DNA of 64,000 nucleotides from Aquimarina sp040786285 (GCF_040786285.1 NZ_JBFMKQ010000003.1:372001-436000), one strand, 5' to 3'; shown: positions 52,191 through 61,472, counted from the first letter of the stretch. Made by a program: numbers and translations. The notes: generated by a model not told the origin, from the sequence alone.

Positions 52191-52298
52191 GTTATCGTGC
52201 TTTAAAATACATAAATTGTTTTACAATAACTATTTAATTTAGGTTGGGGGCTTACCGCAAACATTGATGTTGTGGAGCACTCAAAACAGATTGATTTT

Positions 52299-52862
52299 AT
52301 GGCTGACTATAAATTAGAACAATCAGAAGATAGGTTTGTACATGCATTACTGAAAAATGATAGTGTCGTTATTTCAGAAATTTACAAACGTTTTTTTCCA
52401 AAAGCATTACATTTTATTTTACAAAATCATGGAACTCATGCCCAGGCTAAAGATATTTTTCAGGAATCTTTAATGTATATCATTGTCGGGATTAGAGAAA
52501 GAAACCTAACGATTAATAATTTTGAGGCGTACTTATTTACTATTTGCAAGAATATGTGGAGAAGAGAGATAGAAAAACAAAAAAAACGGGTAATAAAAGA
52601 TGGTCTACATACACTAGAGGATAAAGAGACAAATTTTGCTTCTTTTATGGTAGAACAGGAGCACTTAGAATTATATCGCGAGAAGTTTAGCTTACTTTCG
52701 GATAATTGTAAGCAGATTTTATCACTTTTTTTTAACGATGTATCGTATGAAGATATTGTTAGAGAGCTATCATATGCTACAATTAATACAGCAAGACAGA
52801 GAATATTTAAATGTAAAAGTAAACTTATTAAATTAATAAAATACGATACCAAGTTTAACTAA
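52299..52862 (+). CDS. ECF-type RNA polymerase sigma-70 factor
   Basis: This 187-residue sigma factor has region 2 (about 20-95, with LHFILQNHGTHAQAKDIFQESLMYI and FEAYLFTICKNMW) and region 4 (about 125-180, with LLSDNCKQILSLFF and YEDIVRELSYATINTARQRIFKCKSKL). Regions 1 and 3 are absent, which defines the ECF class. I prefer the ATG at 52299; a GTG nine codons upstream (52272) is also possible. It is followed after 14 bases by an anti-sigma-like membrane TPR protein. Confidence 0.9.
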   Translation: MADYKLEQSEDRFVHALLKNDSVVISEIYKRFFPKALHFILQNHGTHAQAKDIFQESLMYIIVGIRERNLTINNFEAYLFTICKNMWRREIEKQKKRVIKDGLHTLEDKETNFASFMVEQEHLELYREKFSLLSDNCKQILSLFFNDVSYEDIVRELSYATINTARQRIFKCKSKLIKLIKYDTKFN

Positions 52863-52876
52863 TACCTCATATAGTT

Positions 52877-53704
52877 ATGGACTTTGATAATACAATATAC
52901 GAACAAATAGAAGCATTTATTGCTGGACGTATGAGTGAAGATGAAAAAAAACAATTCGAAGAAAAAATTCTAGTTGATAATGATCTTAGAAAAGAAGTTG
53001 ATCTACATCGATCTTTAAAATATGCTATACATGATAAAGAGTGGTTTTTAACTGAAAGCCCAAAAGATAATGATGAGATTGATGGTATTAAACAAATTAG
53101 AAGACGTAAAGAATATGTTGATCTTGAATCGAAAATACAAAAGATAGGGGACCAGTATTTTGAAAATGAAGTAAAATCAAAGAAAAGCAGGAAATGGATG
53201 TATTACGTTAGTGCGTCGGTTGCTGCAATATTGATCGCCTTTTTTATTAATTACTACACCGTTAATGAGTCGGCAAGTTCATTGTATGCTCAGTATAGTA
53301 ATTGGAAGGATTTACCATCTCTAACAGTTCAAAGTGATGGTGAAAATATCCTTGCTAAAGGCGAGAATCTCTTTTTTGAGGAAAAGTATGCACAAGCTAT
53401 TGCTATATTTTCTGAAGAACTTGAGGAGCCTTCGGAGCAGGGACAAGGTTTTGAACCTTATATATTATCGTATCTGGGCGCTTCTTATTTAGGTCTGAAT
53501 GATTACGAAAAAGCACTACTTACATTTGACGAATTATTAAATAGTGGTACTGTAGATAGTTCTAAAGCATATTGGTATAAGGCTATGGTATATCTGAAAC
53601 AAGACGATATACAAAAAGCTAAAAATATGCTAAATTTAATTCTAAAAAATGAAAGAAACTTTAATTTTCAACAAGCAAAAGAGCTTCGCGAAAAATTAGA
53701 TTGA
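52877..53704 (+). CDS. Putative anti-sigma factor with one TM helix and periplasmic TPRs
   Basis: The 275-residue protein begins with IEAFIAGRMSEDEKKQFEEK and DNDLRKEVDLHRSL (about 11-46), the pattern of the cytosolic N-terminus of Bacteroidota anti-sigma and related membrane proteins. A single membrane helix lies at about 107-127. The C-terminal part (about 158-270) consists of TPR-like repeats (YAQAIAIFSEEL, DYEKALLTFDELL) and should be periplasmic. Position right after the ECF gene supports an anti-sigma role. No zinc-binding HxxxCxxC motif is present. Its periplasmic TPRs could interact with the TPR-CHAT protein. Confidence 0.75.
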   Translation: MDFDNTIYEQIEAFIAGRMSEDEKKQFEEKILVDNDLRKEVDLHRSLKYAIHDKEWFLTESPKDNDEIDGIKQIRRRKEYVDLESKIQKIGDQYFENEVKSKKSRKWMYYVSASVAAILIAFFINYYTVNESASSLYAQYSNWKDLPSLTVQSDGENILAKGENLFFEEKYAQAIAIFSEELEEPSEQGQGFEPYILSYLGASYLGLNDYEKALLTFDELLNSGTVDSSKAYWYKAMVYLKQDDIQKAKNMLNLILKNERNFNFQQAKELREKLD

Positions 53705-53769
53705 AACTGGAAGATAACCCAAGAAATTTACAAAGTTTTGCAGACCATTTATATATGGCTCATATTCAC

Positions 53770-54354
53770 TTACCCATGAATAGTTTCACTTTTACCATAG
53801 TTCTGGATAAGTTCTCCTTCAAACTGTAATAAGTCTTCCCATTGTTGATCTACATCAATGTCTTTTCCGTACTTACGGGCAAAGCCAATAAAAGTAGTAT
53901 AATGACCTGCTTCGCTAATCATTAGATCATGATAAAATTTCGATAATTCTGGGTCTTTTATTTTTTCAGAAAGAAGCTTAAATCGTTCACAACTGCGAGC
54001 TTCGATCATTGCCGAAAACAATAATCGACTCACCAAACCTTGAGTGCGGCTACCACCTTGCTTAACCTTATACTTAAACAATTCGTTTACATAACTATCT
54101 TTACGTTCACGCCCTAATTTGTATCCTCTTTTTTTAATGATCTCATGTACCATTTCAAAATGTTGTAATTCTTCCTGGGCTAGTTTTAGCAGATCGGTAA
54201 CTAAATCTGTATGTTCAGAATTTAAAGTAATAATGGTAATTGCATTGGTTGCAGCTTTTTGTTCACACCATGCATGATCTGTAAGAATTTCTTCGATATT
54301 AGATTCTACAATAGTTGCCCAACGTGGATCTGTTGCCAATTTTAAACCAAGCAT
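53770..54354 (-). CDS. miaE: tRNA-(ms2io6A)-hydroxylase MiaE paralogue, copy 2
   Basis: This 194-residue protein is a clear paralogue of the one at 35575-36156. It has the same start (MLGLKL), the same iron-ligand segments (DHAWCEQKA, EELQHFEMVH, IEARSCERFKLLSE, SEAGHYTTF) and the same end (ETIHG versus ETMHG). Differences cluster in the middle (ITIITLNSEHTDLV and NELFKYKVKQGG). Both copies retain all ligands, so both may be active, perhaps on different tRNAs or substrates. It lies 50 bases downstream of the LpxH-like gene on the same strand. Confidence 0.9.
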   Translation of the reverse strand: MLGLKLATDPRWATIVESNIEEILTDHAWCEQKAATNAITIITLNSEHTDLVTDLLKLAQEELQHFEMVHEIIKKRGYKLGRERKDSYVNELFKYKVKQGGSRTQGLVSRLLFSAMIEARSCERFKLLSEKIKDPELSKFYHDLMISEAGHYTTFIGFARKYGKDIDVDQQWEDLLQFEGELIQNYGKSETIHG

Positions 54355-54403
54355 AGTTGTTTTGTTTTGAACGATATGTAACTTATATCGTCAAAGATAA
54401 GTA

Positions 54404-55243
54404 TTATCCTTTTTTAAATGAGGCAATTGTTGTGATTAGTGTTTCTGGCAGTATTGTTAAATCATCAGTATCTTCAGTGTGATCTACAAAAGCTTGCATA
54501 GATTCATTTTCGTAATGTACTAGTGTCCATTCTTGGTTATGATATTCTAGAGAAGTTAAGTTTTCAACCCAATCCCCAGAATTTAAATAACAACAAGAAC
54601 CATTTTTATTGGTAAACTTTCTCATTTGGGGTTGATGAATATGTCCGCAAATTACATACTGATAATCATTCTTTATCGCTAATTCTGCTGCCACATCTTC
54701 AAAATCGGTAATATGTTTAACCGCTTTTTTAACACTGTTTTTTATCTTTTTTGATAAAGAGAACTTTTCTTTTCCGATACTTACCAAAAACCAATTAATG
54801 AGTTGATTTAGAAGAATAAGCATATCATATCCCCAGCCACCTAACTTGGCTAGCCATTTGGCATTTTGAATAGAAGCATCAAAAATGTCTCCGTGAAAAA
54901 ACCATGCTTTTTTTCCGTCTAATTCTAATACCAATTTATCGACTAATTTAAAATGACCCATTTCAATATCACTAAATTTTCGAAGCATTTCATCATGATT
55001 TCCGGTGATATAAATTACTTCAGTGCCTTTAGAAGCAAATGATATGATCTTTTTTATAACCTTAAGGTGAGATTTTGGAAAATATCGTTTTCTAAATTGC
55101 CAAATATCTACAATATCACCATTAAGGATCAATGTTTTAGGTTTAATGCTATTTAGATAGTTGAGTAATTCTTTGGCATGACAGCCATAGGTTCCAAGAT
55201 GAACATCAGAAATTACAACAAGCTCTACAGTACGTTTTTTCAT
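54404..55243 (-). CDS. LpxH-like metallophosphoesterase
   Basis: This 279-residue calcineurin-like phosphoesterase has the metal motifs ISDVHLGTYG (about 11-20), LNGDIVDIW (about 40-48), TGNHDE (about 80-85), FFHGDIFD and CGHIHQPQMR (about 195-204). It resembles UDP-2,3-diacylglucosamine diphosphatase (LpxH) of lipid A synthesis, and related YbbF/LpxH-like proteins of Bacteroidota have this size. The assignment to LpxH itself is not certain. It probably shares a transcript with miaE copy 2. Confidence 0.82.
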   Translation of the reverse strand: MKKRTVELVVISDVHLGTYGCHAKELLNYLNSIKPKTLILNGDIVDIWQFRKRYFPKSHLKVIKKIISFASKGTEVIYITGNHDEMLRKFSDIEMGHFKLVDKLVLELDGKKAWFFHGDIFDASIQNAKWLAKLGGWGYDMLILLNQLINWFLVSIGKEKFSLSKKIKNSVKKAVKHITDFEDVAAELAIKNDYQYVICGHIHQPQMRKFTNKNGSCCYLNSGDWVENLTSLEYHNQEWTLVHYENESMQAFVDHTEDTDDLTILPETLITTIASFKKG

Positions 55244-55309
55244 AAAATTATCTATCCATACAAATTAAGTAAAGCAGTTTTTACTTAGGATTAATTTACT
55301 ATGAGTATA

Positions 55310-55350
55310 TTGTTACTGGTTTTTAAACAATTATTGGGTTTGTTACCAGA
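55310..55350. promoter_or_regulatory. Repeated TTGTTAC half-sites before the gluconate genes
   Basis: TTGTTACTGG (55310-55319) and TTGTTACCAG (55340-55349) are direct repeats 30 bases apart. The same sites also contain CTGGT and ACCAG as an inverted pair. TGTTAC half-sites resemble those of the LacI-type GntR operator in Enterobacteria. The gluconokinase ATG is 127 bases downstream. This is a suggestion only. Confidence 0.3.
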
Positions 55351-55476
55351 ATATTAAATTAAATTTTGAAACCTCGTTTTGTGATATTATAAATTCTAAA
55401 CTTTCATTATTTTTTTGTTTAAAAATGTATGGTTTTAAAAAAAACCTGAATTATATATAATCATTTACACTTTTAA

Positions 55477-57393
55477 ATGAATTCAAAAACTGTATATATT
55501 GTATTTGGAGTATCAGGAAGCGGTAAAACAACAATAGGTAAGGTATTAGCTAAAACATTAGACATTCCATTTTATGATGCAGATGATTTTCATTCTGCTA
55601 CAAATATCAAAAAGATGTCAGATGGCATTCCTCTAAACGATGAAGATAGAAATCCATGGCTTCAAAAATTGGCAAATAAGATTAAGGATTGGCATCATGA
55701 AAAAGGAGCAGTATTAGCTTGTTCAGCATTGAAACAAAAATATCGAGAAATGCTTAAGTCTATTCACAATGAGTCTATAAAATGGATTTTTCTTGATGGA
55801 AACTATGATTTGATCTCTAGTCGTTTGAAGGCTAGGAGGAAGCATTTTTTTAAAAAAGAACTATTAACCTCGCAATTTGAAACTTTAGAAAAACCATCAA
55901 CGGGCATTTCTATAAATATTGATCAAGGTACCGAAGAAATCATTGTTGAAATACTCCATAAATTGAACCTAAAGAAATCACAGTTAGGACTTATTGGTCT
56001 TGGTGTTATGGGTAAAAATTTGGCTAAGAATATTTTATCTAAAAAGATTAGCTTATCGGTCTATAATCGTCAAATCGAAGGCAAAGAAGTAGATGTAGCC
56101 AAACATTTTGTAAATGAACAATCAAACGATGTAAGTGTATTAGGGTTTGATGATTTATCATCTTTTGTATCATCGATAGCACAACCGCGAACAATTATGA
56201 TTATGGTTAATTCGGGTAAGCCTGTGGATATGATAATTGAAGCATTATTGCCCTTGTTGTCAAAAGAAGATTGTTTAATTGATGGGGGTAATTCTCATTA
56301 TAAGAAAACTTCAGAACGGGAAAAGAAGCTATTAAAACATGGTGTTTATTTTCTTGGAACCGGAATTTCTGGAGGAGAGGAAGGCGCATTAAAAGGACCT
56401 TCGATAATGCCTGGGGGAGTAAAAAAAGCATACGATAGGGCTGGAAAATTCCTTGAAGCCATTGCAGCCAAAGACAAAAACAATAACTCTTGTTGTGCAT
56501 ATATTGGTCCTGAAGGTTCTGGACATTACGTGAAAATGGTACATAATGGTATCGAATATGGTGAAATGCAATTACTAGCAGAGATATATCATCTATTACG
56601 ATTTTATTGCAACATGACCCCAGAGCAGATTAGCGAGATTTTTGAATCGTGGAGGAGCAATGGTAAAGATGGTTTTCTTCTTGAAATTACAGCAGATATT
56701 CTTCAGAAAAAAGAAGGAGAACAGTTTTTGATCGATATAATTCTTGATAAGGCTGGGCAGAAAGGAACAGGAGGTTGGTCTACCATAGATGCACTAGAAT
56801 TAGGTATGCCAGCTAATACGATTTCTGAAGCTGTAATGGCAAGAAACTTATCTGGTATGAAATCCCAAAGAGGTATTGCGTCAAATGCTTATCAATTAAA
56901 GCAGGCAAGTATTACAGAAAATGAAGCCGATTTTATTATTTCTCTCGAAAAAGCTTTCTATGCAACAAGTATTATTAATCATACCATAGGATTTGATTTG
57001 CTTGCTCATGCATCTCAAGAGTATGATTGGAATTTGGACATGTCTGAAATTGCTAGAGTATGGACCAATGGTTGTATCATTCGTAGTGATTTAATGGAAA
57101 AAATATCGTCATTGTTTGTAAATGCTAATACTACTTCTCTTTTACTGTTTCCGGAAATAATTACCACTATGAAGGCCAATAATATAGCACTAAAGAATAT
57201 AGCAGCTACAGCTATCAAAAATGGATACTCGCTACCAGTAATATCTGCTGCTTTAAATTACTTTTTAACGTATACATCTGCACAATCTTCAGCCAATATG
57301 ATTCAGGCACAACGAGATTACTTTGGTGCGCATGCGTATCAACGAATAGATAAATCAACAGATGAATACTTTCACACAAACTGGAAAAGCTAA
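55477..57393 (+). CDS. Gluconokinase / 6-phosphogluconate dehydrogenase fusion
   Basis: The 638-residue protein joins two successive enzymes. Residues 1-165 are a GntK-type gluconokinase with P-loop GVSGSGKTT (about 9-17) and DADDFHSATNIKKMSDGIPL. Residues about 168-638 are a decarboxylating 6-phosphogluconate dehydrogenase with the NADP fold GLIGLGVMGKNLA (from residue 171), the catalytic HVK-like region GSGHYVKMVHNGIEYG, and GTGGWST. Gluconate would thus be phosphorylated and oxidised to ribulose 5-phosphate by one polypeptide. A gluconate permease gene follows after 6 bases. Confidence 0.93.
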   Translation: MNSKTVYIVFGVSGSGKTTIGKVLAKTLDIPFYDADDFHSATNIKKMSDGIPLNDEDRNPWLQKLANKIKDWHHEKGAVLACSALKQKYREMLKSIHNESIKWIFLDGNYDLISSRLKARRKHFFKKELLTSQFETLEKPSTGISINIDQGTEEIIVEILHKLNLKKSQLGLIGLGVMGKNLAKNILSKKISLSVYNRQIEGKEVDVAKHFVNEQSNDVSVLGFDDLSSFVSSIAQPRTIMIMVNSGKPVDMIIEALLPLLSKEDCLIDGGNSHYKKTSEREKKLLKHGVYFLGTGISGGEEGALKGPSIMPGGVKKAYDRAGKFLEAIAAKDKNNNSCCAYIGPEGSGHYVKMVHNGIEYGEMQLLAEIYHLLRFYCNMTPEQISEIFESWRSNGKDGFLLEITADILQKKEGEQFLIDIILDKAGQKGTGGWSTIDALELGMPANTISEAVMARNLSGMKSQRGIASNAYQLKQASITENEADFIISLEKAFYATSIINHTIGFDLLAHASQEYDWNLDMSEIARVWTNGCIIRSDLMEKISSLFVNANTTSLLLFPEIITTMKANNIALKNIAATAIKNGYSLPVISAALNYFLTYTSAQSSANMIQAQRDYFGAHAYQRIDKSTDEYFHTNWKS

Positions 57394-57399
57394 AACTTT

Positions 57400-58746
57400 A
57401 TGGATTATCAATTACTAATTGCTGTAGGGGTAGGCATTTCTGCCTTGCTTTTTATGATCTTAAAATTAAAGATACAGGCATTTATCGCGCTACTCATAGT
57501 TTGTATACTTGTAGGTGTTGTTGCAGGATTGTCTCCCGAAATGATTCTTGAGAGTATAAAAAATGGCATGGGTAGTACTCTTGGTTTTGTAGCTACGGTA
57601 GTAGGCTTAGGAGCATTATTTGGAGGACTATTAGAGCACTCAGGAGGAGCTCAAGGATTAGCAGCATATATACTAAAACTTTCCGGAGAGAAAAATGCTT
57701 CCTGGGCTATGATGATTACTGGTTTTATTATTGCTATTCCTGTTTTTTTCGATGTAGCTTTTATTATTCTAGTTCCGGTAGTTTATGCAATTGCCAGAAA
57801 GACACAAAAATCTGTGTTGTTATATGCAATACCTTTACTTGCCGGATTAGCAATCACACATAGTTTTATTCCTCCAACGCCAGGACCTGTTGCGGTTGCA
57901 GATATTTTGGGAGCAAATTTAGGATGGGTAATTGTTTTAGGGTTTATTGTTGGGATTCCGGCTGCTATTATTAGTGGACCTCTTTTTGCAAAGTATATTT
58001 CAGAAAAAATAAATCTTACACTACCTACAAATACTAATATCAAAAGTACTGAAGATAAAGAATATCCTAATCCAATAACCATTATATTAATTATAGCATT
58101 GCCCATTTTTTTGATTGTTCTTAAGACTGTCTTACTTGGCGATTGGTTTGGTAAAAATGTACTTTCAGAATGGTTTGTCTATACGATTTCTCTGCTTGGA
58201 CACCCTTTTACAGCACTAATTATTGCAAATTTAATTGCTTGGTATGTTTTAGGTATTAAAAGAGGAACGAACAGAGGTGAATTATTAAAAATATCAATGA
58301 AATCATTTCAACCCGCAGGAGCTATTATTTTACTTACTGGTGCCGGAGGCGCTTTTAAACAAATATTAGTAGATACCAAAGCAGGAGAGATGTTAGCTTC
58401 TTCTCTGCAAAGTTCATATGTACACCCTTTACTTTTCGCCTTTATCGTTGCGGCTTTGATACGTGTATTACAAGGTTCTGCCACTACAGCAATGATAGCA
58501 GCAGCGGGAATTACATTTCCTATTATTAGTGTAGGAGATTTTAGTGCGGCGCAGATTGCACTTTTTGTGATTACTATCGCATCGGGAGCAACAATTTTGT
58601 CTCATGTAAATGATAGTGGTTTTTGGTTGGTTGGTCAGTATCTTGGTTTAACCGAAAAGCAAACATTTCGTTCCTGGACAGTAATGACAACACTTATTGC
58701 ATGTACAGGGTTATTTATGTCATTAATTCTATGGTTTTTATTCTAA
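57400..58746 (+). CDS. Gluconate:H+ symporter (GntP family)
   Basis: This 448-residue permease has about twelve to fourteen hydrophobic segments and GntP motifs such as FVATVVGLGALFGGLLEHSGGAQ, VFFDVAFIILVP, IPPTPGPVAVADILGANLG and QGSATTAMIAAAG. It imports gluconate or a related sugar acid. It is directly downstream of the gluconokinase/6PGDH fusion, so uptake and use of gluconate form a two-gene operon. Confidence 0.94.
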   Translation: MDYQLLIAVGVGISALLFMILKLKIQAFIALLIVCILVGVVAGLSPEMILESIKNGMGSTLGFVATVVGLGALFGGLLEHSGGAQGLAAYILKLSGEKNASWAMMITGFIIAIPVFFDVAFIILVPVVYAIARKTQKSVLLYAIPLLAGLAITHSFIPPTPGPVAVADILGANLGWVIVLGFIVGIPAAIISGPLFAKYISEKINLTLPTNTNIKSTEDKEYPNPITIILIIALPIFLIVLKTVLLGDWFGKNVLSEWFVYTISLLGHPFTALIIANLIAWYVLGIKRGTNRGELLKISMKSFQPAGAIILLTGAGGAFKQILVDTKAGEMLASSLQSSYVHPLLFAFIVAALIRVLQGSATTAMIAAAGITFPIISVGDFSAAQIALFVITIASGATILSHVNDSGFWLVGQYLGLTEKQTFRSWTVMTTLIACTGLFMSLILWFLF

Positions 58747-58947
58747 TAAATATTCATTTAATACGATTTTCAATCTATTGAGGTTTATTAAATAAAGAAC
58801 GGTCATCTTAAACTGATTAGATTAAAAAAAAACCTGGAACAAACTTTTTCTCAAAAAAAACCTCAAAATTAAAGCTTGATTAAATTTTTGCAATTGAAAG
58901 CCCATTTTTTCTATCATATTACTACCATATTTTTAAAGATTAACAAG

Positions 58948-58955
58948 TACATTTG
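58948..58955 (+). promoter_or_regulatory. -7 box of the aroC promoter
   Basis: TACATTTG matches TAnnTTTG and ends 16 bases before the aroC ATG at 58972. No clear -33 box is seen at standard spacing. The rest of the gap after the permease gene (58747-58947) shows nothing I can name. Confidence 0.6.
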
Positions 58956-58971
58956 CTAAAATTTGCATTCA

Positions 58972-60036
58972 ATGGCGGGAAATACATTTGGTAATTTATT
59001 TAAGCTTACCACTTTTGGAGAATCACACGGTGTAGCAATTGGCGGGGTCATAGATGGCTGCCCTTCTGGGGTCGAGTTAGACTTAGAGGCAATCCAGGAT
59101 GAACTGGATCGTCGTAAACCTGGTCAATCGGCTATTGTTACCCAACGTAAAGAACCTGATACTGTAGAATTTTATTCCGGTATTTTTGAGGGAGTTACGA
59201 CAGGAACCCCCATTGGTTTTGTAATCAAAAATGCAAATCAAAAGTCAAAAGACTACTCGCATATCAAAGATTCATATCGACCATCACATGCCGATTATAC
59301 CTATGATCAGAAATATGGAGTAAGAGATTATCGTGGCGGCGGGCGTTCTTCTGCTCGCGAAACGGCAAGTAGAGTAGTAGCAGGAGCTATTGCTAAACAA
59401 GTACTGTCAGAAGTGAGTTTTAATGCCTATGTAACGGGTGTAGGTTCTCTTAAATTAGAGAAACCACATACCGAACTTGATTTCTCATTAACAGAAAGTA
59501 ACATTGTACGTTGCCCTGATCCCGAAATGGCTAACGAGATGGAGCAATACATTAAGCAGATCAGAAAAGAAGGCGATACCGTTGGAGGTATTGTGAGTTG
59601 TGCAATTTCTGGCGTACCTGTGGGGTTAGGAGAACCTGTTTTTGATAAACTTCATGCAGAACTTGGTAAGGCGATGCTTTCTATTAATGCAGTAAAAGGT
59701 TTTGAATACGGAAGTGGTTTTGCAGGAGCCGAGTTAAAAGGTAGTCAGCATAACGATCTTTTCAATACCGACGGAAGCACAAAAACGAACCTATCTGGAG
59801 GGATACAAGGGGGCATTTCTAACGGAATGGATATTTATTTTAATGTTGCCTTTAAGCCTGTAGCTACTATTATGCAAGATCAAGAAACGATCGATAAAGA
59901 TGGTAATGTTGTGAATATGCAAGGTAAAGGAAGACATGATCCTTGTGTTGTACCTAGGGCGGTTCCCATAGTAGAGGCAATGGCCGCTTTGGTTCTTGTA
60001 GACTATTGGTTAATGAATAGAACAATAAAAAAATAG
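58972..60036 (+). CDS. aroC: Chorismate synthase
   Basis: AroC converts EPSP to chorismate with reduced FMN, the last step of the shikimate pathway. The 354-residue protein has the family signatures GESHGVAIGGVIDGCPSG (about 16-33), YRPSHADYTYDQKYG followed by RGGGRSSARETASRVVAGA (about 105-140), and a C-terminal RHDPCVVPRAVPIVEA. I chose the ATG at 58972 (MAGNTFGNLFKLTTFG) rather than an upstream TTG at 58963. Confidence 0.97.
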   Translation: MAGNTFGNLFKLTTFGESHGVAIGGVIDGCPSGVELDLEAIQDELDRRKPGQSAIVTQRKEPDTVEFYSGIFEGVTTGTPIGFVIKNANQKSKDYSHIKDSYRPSHADYTYDQKYGVRDYRGGGRSSARETASRVVAGAIAKQVLSEVSFNAYVTGVGSLKLEKPHTELDFSLTESNIVRCPDPEMANEMEQYIKQIRKEGDTVGGIVSCAISGVPVGLGEPVFDKLHAELGKAMLSINAVKGFEYGSGFAGAELKGSQHNDLFNTDGSTKTNLSGGIQGGISNGMDIYFNVAFKPVATIMQDQETIDKDGNVVNMQGKGRHDPCVVPRAVPIVEAMAALVLVDYWLMNRTIKK

Positions 60037-60061
60037 TTATTAAAATAAAAGTTAATAATTG

Positions 60062-60091
60062 CGGTAATCTTAATCGGGTTACCGTTTTTTT
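60062..60091 (+). terminator. aroC terminator
   Basis: CGGTAA (60062-60067) pairs with TTACCG (60079-60084), followed by a run of seven T bases. The stem is short but well placed. Confidence 0.75.
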
Positions 60092-60143
60092 GTTTTTAAT
60101 TTATATCTTCGACGCTGTTTGGCTTAATTATTAAAGAATTCAC

Positions 60144-61472
60144 ATGAAGAAAATAGCATTGCATTGGCAGATTGTAATTGGAATGGTAGCGGGTATACTG
60201 TTCGGGTTTATTATGACTTACCCATCATGGGGAAAAGGATTTACCGGGGACTGGATTGCTCCGTTGGGTACAATCTTTGTTAATCTTCTTAAATTAATAG
60301 CCGTTCCGCTAATTTTAGCCTCTTTGATTAAAGGAATTTCTGATCTAAAAGATATTTCGAAGTTTAAAAGAATTGGAGGAAGAACCATTGTCATTTATAT
60401 TATTACCACTGTAATTGCAATAACCATAGGATTATTATTAGTAAATGTTTTAAAACCAGGAGAAGGAATTACTCCTGAAACTATAGAAAAATTAACTTCA
60501 GAATATGCTGGTAGTGCAAAAATATCAGAACGTATTGCTGAAGCTGGACGACAAAAAGAAAGTGGCCCATTACAATTTGTAGTCGATATGGTACCGCAAA
60601 ATGCGGTTGCAGCAATGAGTAATAATAAGCTCATGCTTCAGGTGATTTTCTTTGCTATTTTTCTTGGGATTAGTATGCTGTTAATAAAGCCTTCAGAATC
60701 AGAACCTCTAAAAAAATTCTTTGATAGTCTTAATGATGTGGTATTAAAAATGGTGGATTTAATCATGTTAACGGCACCCTATGCAGTTTTTGCATTATTA
60801 GCTAATGTGGTGGTAACCTCTGATGATCCGGATATTTTATTAGCACTTTTAAAGTATGCCGGAGTTGTATTTTTTGGATTGATGATGATGATTGTATTTT
60901 ATTGTATTTTGGTTTCTGTACTCACGAAAAAATCACCATTTTGGTTTTTAAAGCAGATAAGCCCTGCACAATTGTTAGCATTTTCTACAAGTTCAAGTGC
61001 TGCAACGCTACCCGTTACTATGGAAAGAGTAGAAGAACATATCGGTGTAGACAAAGAGGTATCAAGTTTTGTATTACCAGTAGGAGCAACGATCAATATG
61101 GATGGTACTAGTTTGTATCAAGCGGTTGCCTCGGTATTTATTATGCAAGTGTTATGGCCAGAAGGTCTAACATTTAGCAATCAGATTACTATTGTTTTGA
61201 CCGCTCTATTGGCATCAATAGGATCTGCTGCTGTTCCTGGAGCAGGAATGGTAATGCTAGTTATTGTTCTCGAAGCCATAGGTTTTCCTTCAGATAAATT
61301 ACCAATTGGTTTAGCATTGATCTTTGCGGTTGATCGACCTTTAGATATGCTAAGAACTACCATTAACGTTACCGGAGATGCTACTGTGTCTATGATTGTA
61401 GCAAAATCTGTTGGTAAATTAGGAGATCCTAAAGTGAAAGATTGGGATGATCATTATGAAAAAGTGAAGTAA
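60144..61472 (+). CDS. Dicarboxylate/amino acid:cation symporter (DAACS family)
   Basis: This 442-residue transporter has the DAACS fold with about eight membrane segments and two re-entrant hairpins. The serine-rich hairpin AFSTSSSAATLPVTME (about 275-290), NMDGTSLYQAVASVF (about 315-329) and the final NVTGDATVSMIVAK are the substrate-binding motifs of glutamate/aspartate or C4-dicarboxylate symporters (GltP/DctA). The exact substrate cannot be read from sequence. It converges with the LysR gene with no gap. Confidence 0.93.
   Translation: MKKIALHWQIVIGMVAGILFGFIMTYPSWGKGFTGDWIAPLGTIFVNLLKLIAVPLILASLIKGISDLKDISKFKRIGGRTIVIYIITTVIAITIGLLLVNVLKPGEGITPETIEKLTSEYAGSAKISERIAEAGRQKESGPLQFVVDMVPQNAVAAMSNNKLMLQVIFFAIFLGISMLLIKPSESEPLKKFFDSLNDVVLKMVDLIMLTAPYAVFALLANVVVTSDDPDILLALLKYAGVVFFGLMMMIVFYCILVSVLTKKSPFWFLKQISPAQLLAFSTSSSAATLPVTMERVEEHIGVDKEVSSFVLPVGATINMDGTSLYQAVASVFIMQVLWPEGLTFSNQITIVLTALLASIGSAAVPGAGMVMLVIVLEAIGFPSDKLPIGLALIFAVDRPLDMLRTTINVTGDATVSMIVAKSVGKLGDPKVKDWDDHYEKVK

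Noticed and set aside
45538..53704. A type III CRISPR (Craspase-like) locus
   Set aside because: The TPR-CHAT plus sigma factor pattern suggested it, but there is no Cas7-11, Csx30 or repeat array, and the CHAT protein has a signal peptide and membrane anchor.
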